A stretch of 64,000 nucleotides of DNA from RUG12461 sp045661345 (GCA_045661345.1 JAZRFM010000018.1:13346-77345), one strand, 5' to 3'; shown: positions 42,490 through 52,765, counted from the first letter of the stretch. The notes: generated by a model from the letters alone, not told the origin. Program-made: numbers and translations.

Positions 42490-44403
42490 ATGGCGGATTT
42501 GAATACCCAAAAAACAATAGACACAAACAATAATGACGCCAAAACGGTGGGGTTCTGGCGGCTGGTACTGGAATCCCTGCCGGAGCTGTGGGTGATGCGG
42601 ATGCTGACCTCTTTTTTTGTAGCGGGGCTTCTCTTCCTTTTGAACAACATTGTTTCCGCCATGCTCGGGGTCAAAATCAGAGCGCTGACCACCGCCAATC
42701 TGAGGTCGTTTCTGCTCAGCTGGCAGGCACCGGTCATCATCGCCATCACCATTGCAGCCGCATTTCTTGTGGTCGCACTGGACCTTTTTGTGCAGGTGCA
42801 GGTCAGCGGCGATATCCTGCGCGGGAAAAAGGCTTATTACTTTCCGTCACTGAAGAGGGCATTTTTGAATATCCGGAGATTTCTGAATCCGGCGGGCATT
42901 TCCCTGCTTGTTTATGTGCTCTTTGGCGTCCCTCTTGTGGGGATTGGGTTTGGCATTGAGGCAACGGAGCATTTCCGTCTGCCGGATTTTATCATGAACG
43001 TGGTGCGGAATAAGCCGCTTCTTCACGTTGTTTATGTGGCAGGCTGTATCGCCCTGGTTCTTTTCGGGGTGCTTTTTATGTTCTCCGTCCATGCCGTGCT
43101 CCTTTCCGGGAAGACTGCGAAGGAAGCAAAGAAGTATTCCGTACACCTTCTGAAAAAGAACTGGAAAAAGCTGATTCTACCGATGGCGGCGGTTCTGATC
43201 AGTTCGTTTCTGATCCGTATGGGGGTATCCTACCTGCTGCATGAGGTTATCCCGGATACCCTGACATCACAGGAGGAGATGCTGCCGGAAGGACATAAGG
43301 ATTACAACTTTGTGGACGATCTGGAAAACGGGTTTGCAGGGATGACGCCGGAGGAGGAGGATGTTCTGCTGTACCGTATCGGAACTTCGACAGTTGTGAT
43401 CGTCGGAGGCTATGTGGAGACCATAGTCTATCTCCTGCTTTCCGCGTTTATTATGTTGTTTTTTACGAAGCTCTACCTGCAGTTTGACCATGCGGAAAGG
43501 ACGGATGATAAGATCGGATGGTTCCCAAGGCCGAAGACGGCGATTTACTATGGCAAGATTTTCGGGATGATTGTGTTTTCCGTGATCGTCGTGGTGGTTT
43601 CCTTTGTGCTGGCGTTCGGACTGAATCTTGTGATGAGGGATTACCATGTACCCATCATCGCGCATCGGGGCGGAGGTGATCTTGCGTCGGAGAATTCGGC
43701 GGAGGGCGTGAAAGAGGCGGTGCGCTACGGCTGCTATGGGACGGAAACGGATATTCAAAGAACCAAGGACGGGTATTACATCATCAACCATGACGATACC
43801 TTCCGGAGAATGGCCGGTGTCAACAAGGCAGCCCAGAATATGACGCTGGAAGAGATTAAAGCGCTGAAGGTCAGGGACACCACAGGAAAAAGCGGGTATG
43901 TATCCATCCCGACACTGGAGGAGTTCCTTGACAGCGGCGCGGGCAGGATCCATTATTTTCTTGAACTGAAGGGCTCCACCGCGGATCGGAAGATGGCGGA
44001 TGATGTGGTGCGGATCGTAAAGGAAAAGGGGCTGGAGGAGGACGTCACCATCATTTCCCTGAAATATGATCTGGTCGACTATGTGGAGCAGACCTATCCG
44101 GAAATGGATACCGGTGTGCTGTTTTTCCTTGGCACCGGAAACCTCCAGAATCTGAACTGCGATATGCTGATCGTGGAGCAGGGGATGGCGTCGGAAACGA
44201 TCTACCAGATGGCGCATGACGCCGGCAAAAAGATTGCCGTCTGGACGGTCAATACCCATGACGCCCTGTATGATTTTCTGGATGACAATGTGGACGGAGT
44301 GATTACGGATACCGTGGAACTGGCGGAGACTGTGGAAAAGGAGCTGGAGAAACGCTCGGAGCTGACGCTGATCAAGGACAGGGTGAGGAATGTCTGGAAT
44401 TAG
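42490..44403 (+). CDS. Glycerophosphodiester phosphodiesterase with N-terminal membrane domain
   Basis: A 637-residue protein. Residues 1-400 contain about eight hydrophobic spans of the GPDPase membrane domain type; the C-terminal 240 residues are a GDPD domain starting at VPIIAHRGGGDLASENS, with ETDIQRTKDGYYIINHDDTF supplying the metal-binding Glu/Asp and catalytic His. It should cleave glycerophosphodiesters or lipoteichoic-acid-like substrates at the outer membrane face. The ATG 42490 fits the 4-base distance to tgt. Confidence 0.93.
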   Translation: MADLNTQKTIDTNNNDAKTVGFWRLVLESLPELWVMRMLTSFFVAGLLFLLNNIVSAMLGVKIRALTTANLRSFLLSWQAPVIIAITIAAAFLVVALDLFVQVQVSGDILRGKKAYYFPSLKRAFLNIRRFLNPAGISLLVYVLFGVPLVGIGFGIEATEHFRLPDFIMNVVRNKPLLHVVYVAGCIALVLFGVLFMFSVHAVLLSGKTAKEAKKYSVHLLKKNWKKLILPMAAVLISSFLIRMGVSYLLHEVIPDTLTSQEEMLPEGHKDYNFVDDLENGFAGMTPEEEDVLLYRIGTSTVVIVGGYVETIVYLLLSAFIMLFFTKLYLQFDHAERTDDKIGWFPRPKTAIYYGKIFGMIVFSVIVVVVSFVLAFGLNLVMRDYHVPIIAHRGGGDLASENSAEGVKEAVRYGCYGTETDIQRTKDGYYIINHDDTFRRMAGVNKAAQNMTLEEIKALKVRDTTGKSGYVSIPTLEEFLDSGAGRIHYFLELKGSTADRKMADDVVRIVKEKGLEEDVTIISLKYDLVDYVEQTYPEMDTGVLFFLGTGNLQNLNCDMLIVEQGMASETIYQMAHDAGKKIAVWTVNTHDALYDFLDDNVDGVITDTVELAETVEKELEKRSELTLIKDRVRNVWN

Positions 44404-44426
44404 GAAGAAGTATTTCGGTGTATCCA

Positions 44427-44455
44427 TAGACAAAGCACGGGAAAACGTGTAGAAT
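44427..44455 (+). promoter_or_regulatory. Probable promoter of yajC
   Basis: TAGACA (44427-44432) and TAGAAT (44450-44455) with 17-base spacing, 40 bases before the yajC start codon. Confidence 0.5.
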
Positions 44456-44495
44456 AGACAAAGTGAGTTTTTGTGCAGTGTAGGAGGGAAAAAGT

Positions 44496-44921
44496 ATGTC
44501 TATTTTAATGGCAGCCGGACAGGCATCCGGCGCGGCATCCGGTGGTGGTCTGATGATGATCGTCTGGATCGTGGTTCTGGTCGGATTTATGTATTTCTTC
44601 ATGATTCGTCCGCAGCAGAAGGAAACAAAAAAGAAAAATGAGATGATGAATCAGCTGGCAGTCGGAGATACCGTACTGACGACCAGTGGTTTTTACGGCA
44701 CCATCATTGACGTGAATGAGGACACGGTGATTATCGAATTCGGCAGCAACCGTAACTGCCGGATTCCCATGCAGCGCGCAGCGATTGCCGCCATCGAGAA
44801 GCCGGAGCAGGCCGTGGAAGAGAAGGCATCCAAGGATGACAAGAGCGGCACTGCCGAAAAGAAGGGCTTCAGTTTGTTCGGAAAAAAGAAGGAGCAGACC
44901 GAAAACAAGGAGAGCAAGTAA
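44496..44921 (+). CDS. yajC: Preprotein translocase subunit YajC
   Basis: A 141-residue membrane protein of the Sec translocon auxiliary complex. One membrane span near residues 20-38 is followed by the family motif FFMIRPQQKETKKKNEMM and a small SH3-like domain (VGDTVLTTSGFYGTIIDV). The lysine/glutamate-rich C-terminal tail is longer than in most members. GTAGGAGGG precedes the ATG. Confidence 0.95.
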   Translation: MSILMAAGQASGAASGGGLMMIVWIVVLVGFMYFFMIRPQQKETKKKNEMMNQLAVGDTVLTTSGFYGTIIDVNEDTVIIEFGSNRNCRIPMQRAAIAAIEKPEQAVEEKASKDDKSGTAEKKGFSLFGKKKEQTENKESK

Positions 44922-44937
44922 AAAAGAGGAAAAGCGG

Positions 44938-45876
44938 ATGAAGAAGTATTGCTTTGGCGTCGATGTCGGCGGGACGACGGTGAAGATCGGACTTCTGACG
45001 ACAGCGGGAGAACTCCTTGATAAATGGGAGATTCCCACGGATAAGCGTGAAAACGGGGGACATATTCTGCAGGATATCGCGGATGCGATCCAAAAGAAGC
45101 TGACCGAAAGGAATCTGTCCCCGGATGAGGTGGAAGGCGTCGGGATTGGCGTACCGGGTGCCGTACTGCCGGATGGAACCGTCAACCGGTGTGTAAACTT
45201 AGGCTGGGGGGTCAAAAAAGTGGGAGAGGAGCTTTCCACGATTCTTTCGCTCCCGGTGCGTGTCGGAAATGATGCGAATGTTGCCGCATTAGGTGAAATG
45301 TGGCAGGGCGGCGCGAAGGGACATAAGGATGTCCTGATGGTGACGCTGGGAACAGGTGTCGGAGGCGGCCTTATCATCGGCGGAAAGATCATCCCCGGAT
45401 TTCACGGAGCCGGTGCCGAGATCGGGCATATCGTCGTAAACAGGGACGAGGAGGAAGCCTGCAATTGCGGCAACCGGGGATGTCTTGAGCAATATGCGTC
45501 TGCCACGGGCATTGTGCGGATGACCAGAAAGCTTTTGGAGAAAGAAACGGGAGACTCCGTGCTTCGCAGGGATTCCTTCACCGCAAAGGATATTTTTGAT
45601 GCGGCACGGGAAGGGGATGCGCTGGCAAAGAAGGCAGTGGAGGACTATTGCGAGACCCTGGGATTCGGTCTGGCTGCCGCATGCAATACAGCCAATCCAG
45701 AGATCGTCGTCATCGGCGGCGGCGTTTCCAATGCGGGACAGGCGCTGGTGGATGCCGCTCATGCAGCGTTTCAAAAATACGCGTTTCATGCGTTGAAGGG
45801 AACGGTCTTTACACTTGCCACCCTCGGCAATGATGCCGGGATGTACGGATCGGCCAGGCTGATTTTGGATGAATAA
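44938..45876 (+). CDS. glk: ROK family glucokinase
   Basis: A 312-residue sugar kinase of the ROK family. Phosphate loop GVDVGGTTVKIGL near the start; sugar-binding EIGHI region near 160; zinc/structural motif CNCGNRGCLEQYAS near 173; ATP loop VVIGGGVSNAG near 260. The ATG at 44938 follows AAGAGGAAAAG and yields the correct family N-terminus. Glucose is the likeliest substrate in Firmicutes; this is inference. Confidence 0.9.
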   Translation: MKKYCFGVDVGGTTVKIGLLTTAGELLDKWEIPTDKRENGGHILQDIADAIQKKLTERNLSPDEVEGVGIGVPGAVLPDGTVNRCVNLGWGVKKVGEELSTILSLPVRVGNDANVAALGEMWQGGAKGHKDVLMVTLGTGVGGGLIIGGKIIPGFHGAGAEIGHIVVNRDEEEACNCGNRGCLEQYASATGIVRMTRKLLEKETGDSVLRRDSFTAKDIFDAAREGDALAKKAVEDYCETLGFGLAAACNTANPEIVVIGGGVSNAGQALVDAAHAAFQKYAFHALKGTVFTLATLGNDAGMYGSARLILDE

Positions 45877-45885
45877 GAAGGACAG

Positions 45886-45910
45886 TCGGGACGGCCGGGA
45901 GCCGTCCCGA
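45886..45910 (+). other. Hairpin between glucokinase and leuB
   Basis: TCGGGACGGC and GCCGTCCCGA form a 10-base perfect stem with a 5-base loop. No T run follows on either strand, so it is either a weak terminator or an RNA stability element. Confidence 0.45.
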
Positions 45911-45951
45911 AAATATATGCGGGAAGAATCGCAGACAGAGGAGGAAAGGCG

Positions 45952-47052
45952 ATGGAATATCGAGTAGGTGTGATTGCCGGAGACGGCATCGGACCGGAAA
46001 TTGTAAAAGAGGCTATGAAGGTGCTGGACAGGATCGGAGACAGATTCGGCCATACGTTTACCTATACCAGGATTCTGATGGGGGGCTGCTCCATTGATGC
46101 CTGCGGCGAGCCCCTGACACAGGAAGCCATTGATGCGGCAAAAGCGCAGGATGCGGTGCTGATGGGATCCATCGGCGGAGATGCGAAGACCTCTCCCTGG
46201 TATCAGCTGCCGCCGGAGAAGCGGCCGGAGGCAGGACTTCTCGGTATCCGGAAAGCCCTGCATCTGTTTGCGAATCTCAGACCGGCCTATCTGTACCCGG
46301 AGCTTCGCGCCGCATGTCCCCTCCGGGATGAGATCATCGGGGACGGCTTTGACATGCTGATCATGCGCGAATTGACGGGAGGTCTCTACTTCGGAGAACG
46401 AAGGACGGAAGTGGTGGATGGCAAAACGGTCGCCACAGATACCCTTGTTTACAGCGAAGACGAGATCAGAAGGATCGCGATCAAGGGATTTGATATTGCG
46501 AGGAAGCGGCGGAAACTGGTGACGAGTGTGGATAAGGCAAATGTACTGGATTCCTCGCGGCTCTGGAGAAAGATCGTGGAGGAGGTCGCTAAGGATTATC
46601 CGGATGTGACCCTTTCCCATATGCTGGTGGACAACTGCGCTATGCAGCTTGTGAAGGATCCGAAGCAGTTTGATGTGATCCTGACAGAGAACATGTTCGG
46701 CGATATCCTCTCAGATGAGGCAAGCATGGTGACGGGATCCATCGGGATGCTGTCCTCCGCGAGTCTGAATGAAACAAGGTTCGGCCTCTACGAGCCCAGC
46801 GGCGGTTCTGCCCCGGATATTGCAGGCAAAGGAATCGCAAATCCCATTGCGACAATCCTTTCCGCGGCCATGATGCTGCGTTACAGCTTTGATCTGGACA
46901 AAGAGGCGGATGCCGTGGAGCTCGCCGTCAAAAAGGTACTGCAGGACGGCTTCCGGACGATAGACATTCTTCCGCAGAAGGGGGAGGAGACAACAGACAT
47001 CAGACAGGTCGGCACCGTGGAAATGGGCGATGCCATTGCAGATAGGATCTGA
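45952..47052 (+). CDS. leuB: 3-Isopropylmalate dehydrogenase
   Basis: A 366-residue NAD-dependent dehydrogenase of leucine synthesis. GDGIGPEIVKEA at the N-terminus; substrate-binding arginines in LLGIRKALHLFANLRP and MRELTGGLYFGERR; metal site in NMFGDILSDEASM. GAGGAAAGG precedes the ATG. The order leuB-ilvD-ilvB continues downstream. leuA, leuC and leuD are not in the window. Confidence 0.95.
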   Translation: MEYRVGVIAGDGIGPEIVKEAMKVLDRIGDRFGHTFTYTRILMGGCSIDACGEPLTQEAIDAAKAQDAVLMGSIGGDAKTSPWYQLPPEKRPEAGLLGIRKALHLFANLRPAYLYPELRAACPLRDEIIGDGFDMLIMRELTGGLYFGERRTEVVDGKTVATDTLVYSEDEIRRIAIKGFDIARKRRKLVTSVDKANVLDSSRLWRKIVEEVAKDYPDVTLSHMLVDNCAMQLVKDPKQFDVILTENMFGDILSDEASMVTGSIGMLSSASLNETRFGLYEPSGGSAPDIAGKGIANPIATILSAAMMLRYSFDLDKEADAVELAVKKVLQDGFRTIDILPQKGEETTDIRQVGTVEMGDAIADRI

Positions 47053-47089
47053 ATCGTATCAAATATCAGGTAAGGAGGGAAAGAACGGG

Positions 47090-48760
47090 ATGAACAGTGA
47101 ACAAATGAAATGCGGGATGCAGCAGGCACCGGCAAGAAGCCTTTTAAACGCTCTCGGTTTTACGCCGGAGGAGATCAAAAAGCCCCTGGTGGGGATCGTC
47201 AGCTCCTTTAACGAGATCGTGCCGGGGCATATGAATATTGACAAGATCGTGGGCGCGGTCAAGCTCGGTGTCGCGGAAGCCGGCGGAATGCCGGTGGTCT
47301 TTCCGGCCATTGCGGTCTGTGACGGGATTGCCATGGGACATATCGGCATGAAATATTCCCTGGTGACGCGGGATCTGATCGCGGACTCGACGGAATGCAT
47401 GGCAATCGCGCATCAGTTTGACGCCCTTGTCATGGTTCCGAACTGCGATAAAAATGTCCCCGGGCTGCTGATGGCGGCTGCGCGGGTCAATGTGCCGACG
47501 GTATTTGTGTCCGGCGGACCCATGCTGGCAGGGCACGTACAGGGAAAGAAGCGCAGCCTTTCCTCCATGTTTGAGGCGGTGGGCTCCTATGCCGCAGGGA
47601 CGATGACGGAGGAGGATGTGACCGAATTTGAAAATCACGTCTGTCCCACCTGCGGATCCTGCTCCGGCATGTATACGGCCAATTCCATGAACTGCCTGAC
47701 AGAGGCACTGGGAATGGGACTGTCCGGAAACGGAACGATCCCGGCGGTCTATTCGGATCGTCTGCGTCTTGCAAAGCATGCCGGTATGGCAGTCATGGCG
47801 CTTTTGGAAAAAAACATCCGTCCCCGGGATATCATGACAAAGGACGCGATTCTGAACGCACTGACGGTGGATATGGCGCTGGGGTGCTCCACCAATTCCA
47901 TGCTGCACCTTCCCGCCATTGCGCATGAGATCGGGTTTGACTTTGACATCAGCTTTGCGAATCCCATCAGTGAGAAGACGCCGAATCTTTGCCATCTCGC
48001 CCCGGCGGGGCCGACTTATATGGAGGATCTCAACGAGGCGGGTGGCGTCTATGCGGTGATGAAGGAGCTTTCGGACATCGGACTCATCAAGACAGACTGC
48101 ATGACGGTTACCGGAAAAACCATCGGCGAAAACATCGCAAATGCAAAAAACAGGAATCCGGAAGTGATCCGGCCGGTGGACAATCCATACAGCAAGACCG
48201 GCGGGCTTGCCGTACTGAAAGGGAATCTGGCACCGGACGGGTCTGTGGTGAAGCGTTCCGCAGTGGTTCCCGAAATGATGGTGCATGAAGGCCCGGCGAG
48301 GGTATTTGACTGTGAAGAGGATGCGATAGATGCCATCAAAGGCGGCAGGATCAAGGAAGGGGATGTGGTCGTGATCCGCTACGAGGGACCGAAGGGCGGA
48401 CCGGGTATGCGGGAGATGCTGAATCCCACCTCCGCCATTGCCGGCATGGGGCTCGGCAGCACGGTTGCCTTGATCACGGACGGGAGATTTTCCGGTGCTT
48501 CCCGTGGTGCCTCTATCGGTCATGTTTCTCCGGAGGCGGCTTTGGGCGGCCCCATCGCTTTGGTGGAAGAGGGAGATCTCATCGCAATCGATATCCCCAA
48601 TATGACGCTGGATCTCAAGGTCAGCGACGAGGTGTTCGCATCACGGAAAGCGGCATGGAAACCCCGTGAGCCGAAGGTGACCACCGGATACCTGGCGCGT
48701 TATGCGTCCATGGTGACCAGCGGAAACCGGGGGGCGATCCTGGAGATACAAGAGGGCTGA
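47090..48760 (+). CDS. ilvD: Dihydroxy-acid dehydratase
   Basis: A 556-residue Fe-S enzyme of branched-chain amino acid synthesis. Cluster cysteines are seen in VPNCDKNVPG and CPTCGSCSGMYTANSM. The ATG at 47090 follows AAGGAGGGAAAG; an upstream in-frame ATG within the leuB end is rejected as it lacks such a site. It lies 37 bases after leuB. Confidence 0.97.
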   Translation: MNSEQMKCGMQQAPARSLLNALGFTPEEIKKPLVGIVSSFNEIVPGHMNIDKIVGAVKLGVAEAGGMPVVFPAIAVCDGIAMGHIGMKYSLVTRDLIADSTECMAIAHQFDALVMVPNCDKNVPGLLMAAARVNVPTVFVSGGPMLAGHVQGKKRSLSSMFEAVGSYAAGTMTEEDVTEFENHVCPTCGSCSGMYTANSMNCLTEALGMGLSGNGTIPAVYSDRLRLAKHAGMAVMALLEKNIRPRDIMTKDAILNALTVDMALGCSTNSMLHLPAIAHEIGFDFDISFANPISEKTPNLCHLAPAGPTYMEDLNEAGGVYAVMKELSDIGLIKTDCMTVTGKTIGENIANAKNRNPEVIRPVDNPYSKTGGLAVLKGNLAPDGSVVKRSAVVPEMMVHEGPARVFDCEEDAIDAIKGGRIKEGDVVVIRYEGPKGGPGMREMLNPTSAIAGMGLGSTVALITDGRFSGASRGASIGHVSPEAALGGPIALVEEGDLIAIDIPNMTLDLKVSDEVFASRKAAWKPREPKVTTGYLARYASMVTSGNRGAILEIQEG

Positions 48761-48774
48761 TAAGGAGAGAACAT

Positions 48775-50442
48775 ATGCAGCTGACCGGAGCACAGATTGT
48801 AATCGAGTGCCTGAAGGAGCAGGGTGTGGATACCGTATTCGGATATCCCGGCGGCGCGATCTTAAATGTCTATGATGAACTGTATCTGCACAGAGAGGAG
48901 ATTACCCACATTCTCACGAGTCACGAGCAGGGGGCTTCCCATGCGGCGGACGGCTATGCCAGGACCACCGGGAAAGTGGGGGTTTGCTTCGCAACGAGCG
49001 GTCCCGGCGCCACGAATCTCGTAACGGGGATTGCAACCGCTTATATGGATTCCGTACCCCTGGTGGCCATCACCTGTAATGTGGGGGTTCCGCTTCTCGG
49101 CAAGGACAGCTTTCAGGAAGTGGACATTGCCGGCATCACGACGCCGATTACCAAGCACAATTTCATCGTCAAGGATGTAAAGCATCTCGCGGATACGATC
49201 CGAAGGGCATTCACCATCGCACGGCGCGGACGTCCGGGTCCTGTGCTGGTGGATATTCCAAAGGATGTGACCGCAAACAGGACAGATTATAAAGCCGCTG
49301 TACCGGAAGCAGTGTCACCGCTGACGGATCAGCTGACGGAACCGGATCTGGAGAAAGCCGTATCCATGATCCAGAAGTCCAAAAAACCGGTGATCTTTGT
49401 GGGAGGCGGTGCCATCATCTCGGAGGCGTCAGAGGAGCTTGCGGTCTTTGTGTCCCTTGTAGGCGCGCCGGTCTGTGATTCGTTGATGGGGAAGGGCGCC
49501 TATGACGGGACAAAGAATGATTATACCGGGATGCTCGGCATGCATGGCTGCAAAGCCAGCAATCTTGCGGTTTCGGAATGTGATCTTCTGATCGCCCTCG
49601 GTACCAGATTTTCCGACCGGGTGCTGGGCAATCCCAAAACCTTTGCAAGGCAGGCGAAGATCCTGCAGTTTGACGTGGATCCGGTGGAGATCAACAAAAA
49701 TCTTACCGTCGATGCGTTTGTGATGGGAGATCTGAAGGAGAGCCTGAAAGCCGTCAACGAACGGCTGTCCCATAAATCCCTGCCGAAGCATGAGGAATGG
49801 ACGACACACATCGAAGAGTACCAGAAAAAATACCCGCTCACCTATAACCGGGACGGTCTTTCCGGACCCTATATCGTAGAGAAGATCTATGAGCTGACGA
49901 AGGGAACCGCAAGGATCGTGACAGAAGTCGGACAGCATCAGATGTGGGCCGCACAGTTTTTCCGCTATCAAAAGCCCCGTCATTTTCTGACATCCGGGGG
50001 ACTGGGCACCATGGGCTATGGGCTGGGTGCAGCCATCGGTGCACAGATTGCGGATCCGGAGACACAGGTTATCAACATTGCCGGGGACGGCTGCTTCCGT
50101 ATGAACCTGAATGAGCTTGCCACCGCAGTCAGGAACCGTCTGCCGCTCATCGAAGTGATCATCAACAATCATGTGCTCGGGATGGTACGGCAATGGCAGA
50201 CGGTGTTTTATCAGAAGCATTATTCCGCTACGATGCTGGATGACGACGTGGATTATGTCAAAGTGGCAGAGGCGTTTGGGGCAAAAGGCTTTCGGGTGAC
50301 TTCCCAGGCGGAGTTTGAGGAGGCGTTCGGGAAGGCACTTGCGGAAAACGTGCCTGTTGTGCTAGATTGTATCATAGATTGCGACGATAAGGTGCTCCCC
50401 ATGGTGGCACCCGGCGCGGACATCAGTGATTTTCTGGAATAG
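48775..50442 (+). CDS. ilvB: Acetolactate synthase, catalytic subunit
   Basis: A 555-residue thiamine diphosphate enzyme condensing pyruvate in valine/leucine/isoleucine synthesis. The catalytic Glu lies in ILTSHEQGASHAADG near 48, the FAD-binding region in the middle, and the ThDP motif in AGDGCFRMNLNEL through INNHVLGMVRQWQ near 440-470. It lies 14 bases after ilvD. No regulatory subunit (ilvN/ilvH) follows; serC comes next. Confidence 0.95.
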   Translation: MQLTGAQIVIECLKEQGVDTVFGYPGGAILNVYDELYLHREEITHILTSHEQGASHAADGYARTTGKVGVCFATSGPGATNLVTGIATAYMDSVPLVAITCNVGVPLLGKDSFQEVDIAGITTPITKHNFIVKDVKHLADTIRRAFTIARRGRPGPVLVDIPKDVTANRTDYKAAVPEAVSPLTDQLTEPDLEKAVSMIQKSKKPVIFVGGGAIISEASEELAVFVSLVGAPVCDSLMGKGAYDGTKNDYTGMLGMHGCKASNLAVSECDLLIALGTRFSDRVLGNPKTFARQAKILQFDVDPVEINKNLTVDAFVMGDLKESLKAVNERLSHKSLPKHEEWTTHIEEYQKKYPLTYNRDGLSGPYIVEKIYELTKGTARIVTEVGQHQMWAAQFFRYQKPRHFLTSGGLGTMGYGLGAAIGAQIADPETQVINIAGDGCFRMNLNELATAVRNRLPLIEVIINNHVLGMVRQWQTVFYQKHYSATMLDDDVDYVKVAEAFGAKGFRVTSQAEFEEAFGKALAENVPVVLDCIIDCDDKVLPMVAPGADISDFLE

Positions 50443-50463
50443 CGAAAGAGGAGGAGTGAGATC

Positions 50464-51546
50464 ATGAGCAGAGTGTACAATTTTTCCGCAGGACCGGCGG
50501 TGCTTCCGGAGGAAGTGCTGCAGGAGGCCGCCGATGAAATGCTGGATTATAAAGGATCCGGTATGTCTGTCATGGAGATGAGCCATCGTTCCAAGGTCTA
50601 CGATGAGATCATCAAGGAGGCGGAGCGGGATATCCGGGAGCTTCTTTCCATTCCGGACAATTATAAGGTACTGTTTCTGCAGGGCGGGGCTTCCCAGCAG
50701 TTTGCCGCGGTTCCGATGAACCTGATGAGAAACAGAAAAGCGGGCTATATTCTGACGGGTCAATGGGCAAAAAAAGCCTTTGCGGAGGCGAAGATCTACG
50801 GAGAAGCGGTGGAGCTTGCCAGCTCTGCGGATCAGACATTTTCCTATATTCCGGATTGCTCGGATCTGCCGATCACGGAGGATATGGATTATGTCTACAT
50901 CTGTGAAAACAATACGATCTACGGGACGAAGTACAAGACCCTGCCGAATACCAAGGGAAAGCTGCTTGTATCCGATGTGTCCTCCTGCTTTTTGTCGGAG
51001 CCCATGGATGTGACGAAATACGGTGTTGTGTATGGCGGCGTCCAGAAAAATGTGGGGCCGGCCGGGGTTGTGATCGACATCATCAGAGAGGATCTGATCA
51101 CAGACGAGGTACTTCCCGGGACACCTACCATGTTGAAATGGAAGACGCAAAGCGATAACGATTCCCTCTATAATACGCCTCCCTGCTACGGAATCTATAT
51201 CTGCGGCAAGGTGTTCAAGTGGATCAAAAAGAACGGCGGTCTGACAGCCATGAAGGCACGTAATGAGGAAAAGGCTGCGATCCTTTATGATTTCCTTGAC
51301 AACAGCAGGCTGTTCAAGGGGACGGTGGTGAAGGAAGACCGATCCCTGATGAATGTTCCTTTCGTGACAGGGAATGAGGAACTGGATAAGAAATTTGTGG
51401 CGGCTGCCACTGAAAAGGGCTTTGTCAATCTGAAGGGACACCGTACGGTGGGCGGTATGAGAGCCAGCATCTACAATGCCATGCCGAAAGAGGGGGTGGA
51501 AAAGCTGGTGGAATTTATGAGTGATTTTGAAAAACAAAACGGGTAA
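50464..51546 (+). CDS. serC: Phosphoserine aminotransferase
   Basis: A 360-residue PLP enzyme, second step of serine synthesis. YNFSAGPAVLP at the N-terminus is typical; the PLP lysine is in VVYGGVQKNVGPAG near 190; the C-terminus has KGHRTVGGMRASIYNAM. AGAGGAGGAG precedes the ATG. It forms an operon with serA. Confidence 0.97.
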   Translation: MSRVYNFSAGPAVLPEEVLQEAADEMLDYKGSGMSVMEMSHRSKVYDEIIKEAERDIRELLSIPDNYKVLFLQGGASQQFAAVPMNLMRNRKAGYILTGQWAKKAFAEAKIYGEAVELASSADQTFSYIPDCSDLPITEDMDYVYICENNTIYGTKYKTLPNTKGKLLVSDVSSCFLSEPMDVTKYGVVYGGVQKNVGPAGVVIDIIREDLITDEVLPGTPTMLKWKTQSDNDSLYNTPPCYGIYICGKVFKWIKKNGGLTAMKARNEEKAAILYDFLDNSRLFKGTVVKEDRSLMNVPFVTGNEELDKKFVAAATEKGFVNLKGHRTVGGMRASIYNAMPKEGVEKLVEFMSDFEKQNG

Positions 51547-51566
51547 GAGGAGGAAACAGACACGTC

Positions 51567-52727
51567 ATGATCAAATACGCAACACTAAACCCCATCAGTT
51601 CGATGGGGACAGACAATTTTTCGGCGGGGTACGAGCACACCGCTGACCTGGCCGATGCACAGATTGCTCTGGTGCGAAGCGCGGCCATGCACGATCTTGA
51701 GCTGCCGAAGCAGTTACTGGCAGTCGCAAGAGCCGGTGCGGGGGTCAACAACATTCCGCTGGAGAAATGTGCGGAGCAGGGGATCGTCGTGTTCAACACA
51801 CCGGGGGCCAATGCAAACGGAGTGAAGGAGCTGGTGCTGGCGGGGATGCTTCTCGCAGCGCGGGATATCAACGGCGGCGTCATATGGACCATGGAGAATA
51901 AAGACGATCCGGACATAGCAAAAGCCGCGGAAAAACAAAAGAAACAGTTTGCGGGAACCGAGATCGCGGGGAAAAAGCTGGGTGTGATCGGTCTTGGCGC
52001 TATCGGTGTACGCGTCGCCAATGCCGCATCCGATCTGGATATGGATGTATACGGGTATGATCCCTATATTTCCGTGCGCGCGGCGTGGAGCCTTTCTCAC
52101 AGAGTGCATCATGTGACCGCCATCGAAGAGATCTGCCGGGAATGTGATTATATCACGATCCATGTGCCGCTGATGGAGTCCACGAAGAAGATGCTGTCCA
52201 GAGAATGCATTGAAATGATGAAGCCGACTGCGGTGATCCTGAATTATGCGAGAGATCTTCTGGTGGATGAAGAGGCAGTGGTGGAAGCACTGGCAGCCGG
52301 AAAGCTGCACCGTTATATGACGGATTTTGCCAATCCCGTGACAGTGGGAAAGCCCGGCGTGATCACGACGCCGCATCTCGGCGCTTCCACGGAGGAATCC
52401 GAGGACAACTGTGCGGCCATGGCGGTGAGGGAGCTTCGGGATTTTGTGGAAAACGGCAACATTGTCAATTCCGTGAATTACCCGGATGTTTCCATGGGCG
52501 GATGCGAGACGGCGGAGCGGATCGTGCTGCTGCACAAAAACATCGCCGGTGCCATCAGCAAATTCTCTACACTGTTCGGAGATGCCGGGATCAACATCGC
52601 GAACATGATGAACAAGGGCAAAGGTGATTATGCGGTGACTCTGATTGATAATGACAGCAAGTCGCCGGAGGATGTGATCAGGGCATTATCGGAACTTGAT
52701 TTTGTCCGGAGAGTGAGAACCATTTAA
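51567..52727 (+). CDS. serA: D-3-phosphoglycerate dehydrogenase with ACT domain
   Basis: A 386-residue dehydrogenase, first step of serine synthesis. NAD loop GVIGLGAIGVRVANAA near 142; substrate/catalytic regions in ARAGAGVNNIP and TPHLGASTEESEDN (catalytic His). A C-terminal ACT domain (ITS about 315-386: INIANMMNKGKGDYAVTLI) probably senses serine or another amino acid. It starts 20 bases after serC. Confidence 0.96.
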   Translation: MIKYATLNPISSMGTDNFSAGYEHTADLADAQIALVRSAAMHDLELPKQLLAVARAGAGVNNIPLEKCAEQGIVVFNTPGANANGVKELVLAGMLLAARDINGGVIWTMENKDDPDIAKAAEKQKKQFAGTEIAGKKLGVIGLGAIGVRVANAASDLDMDVYGYDPYISVRAAWSLSHRVHHVTAIEEICRECDYITIHVPLMESTKKMLSRECIEMMKPTAVILNYARDLLVDEEAVVEALAAGKLHRYMTDFANPVTVGKPGVITTPHLGASTEESEDNCAAMAVRELRDFVENGNIVNSVNYPDVSMGGCETAERIVLLHKNIAGAISKFSTLFGDAGINIANMMNKGKGDYAVTLIDNDSKSPEDVIRALSELDFVRRVRTI

Positions 52728-52765
52728 CAGGGTACAGGGAGTCTTGAAAGGAGTCGGATCCAAGT

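Noticed and set aside
45877..47089. T-box or attenuator leaders upstream of leuB and ilvD
   Set aside because: Gaps are under 80 bases and no T-box sequence or leader peptide is seen.
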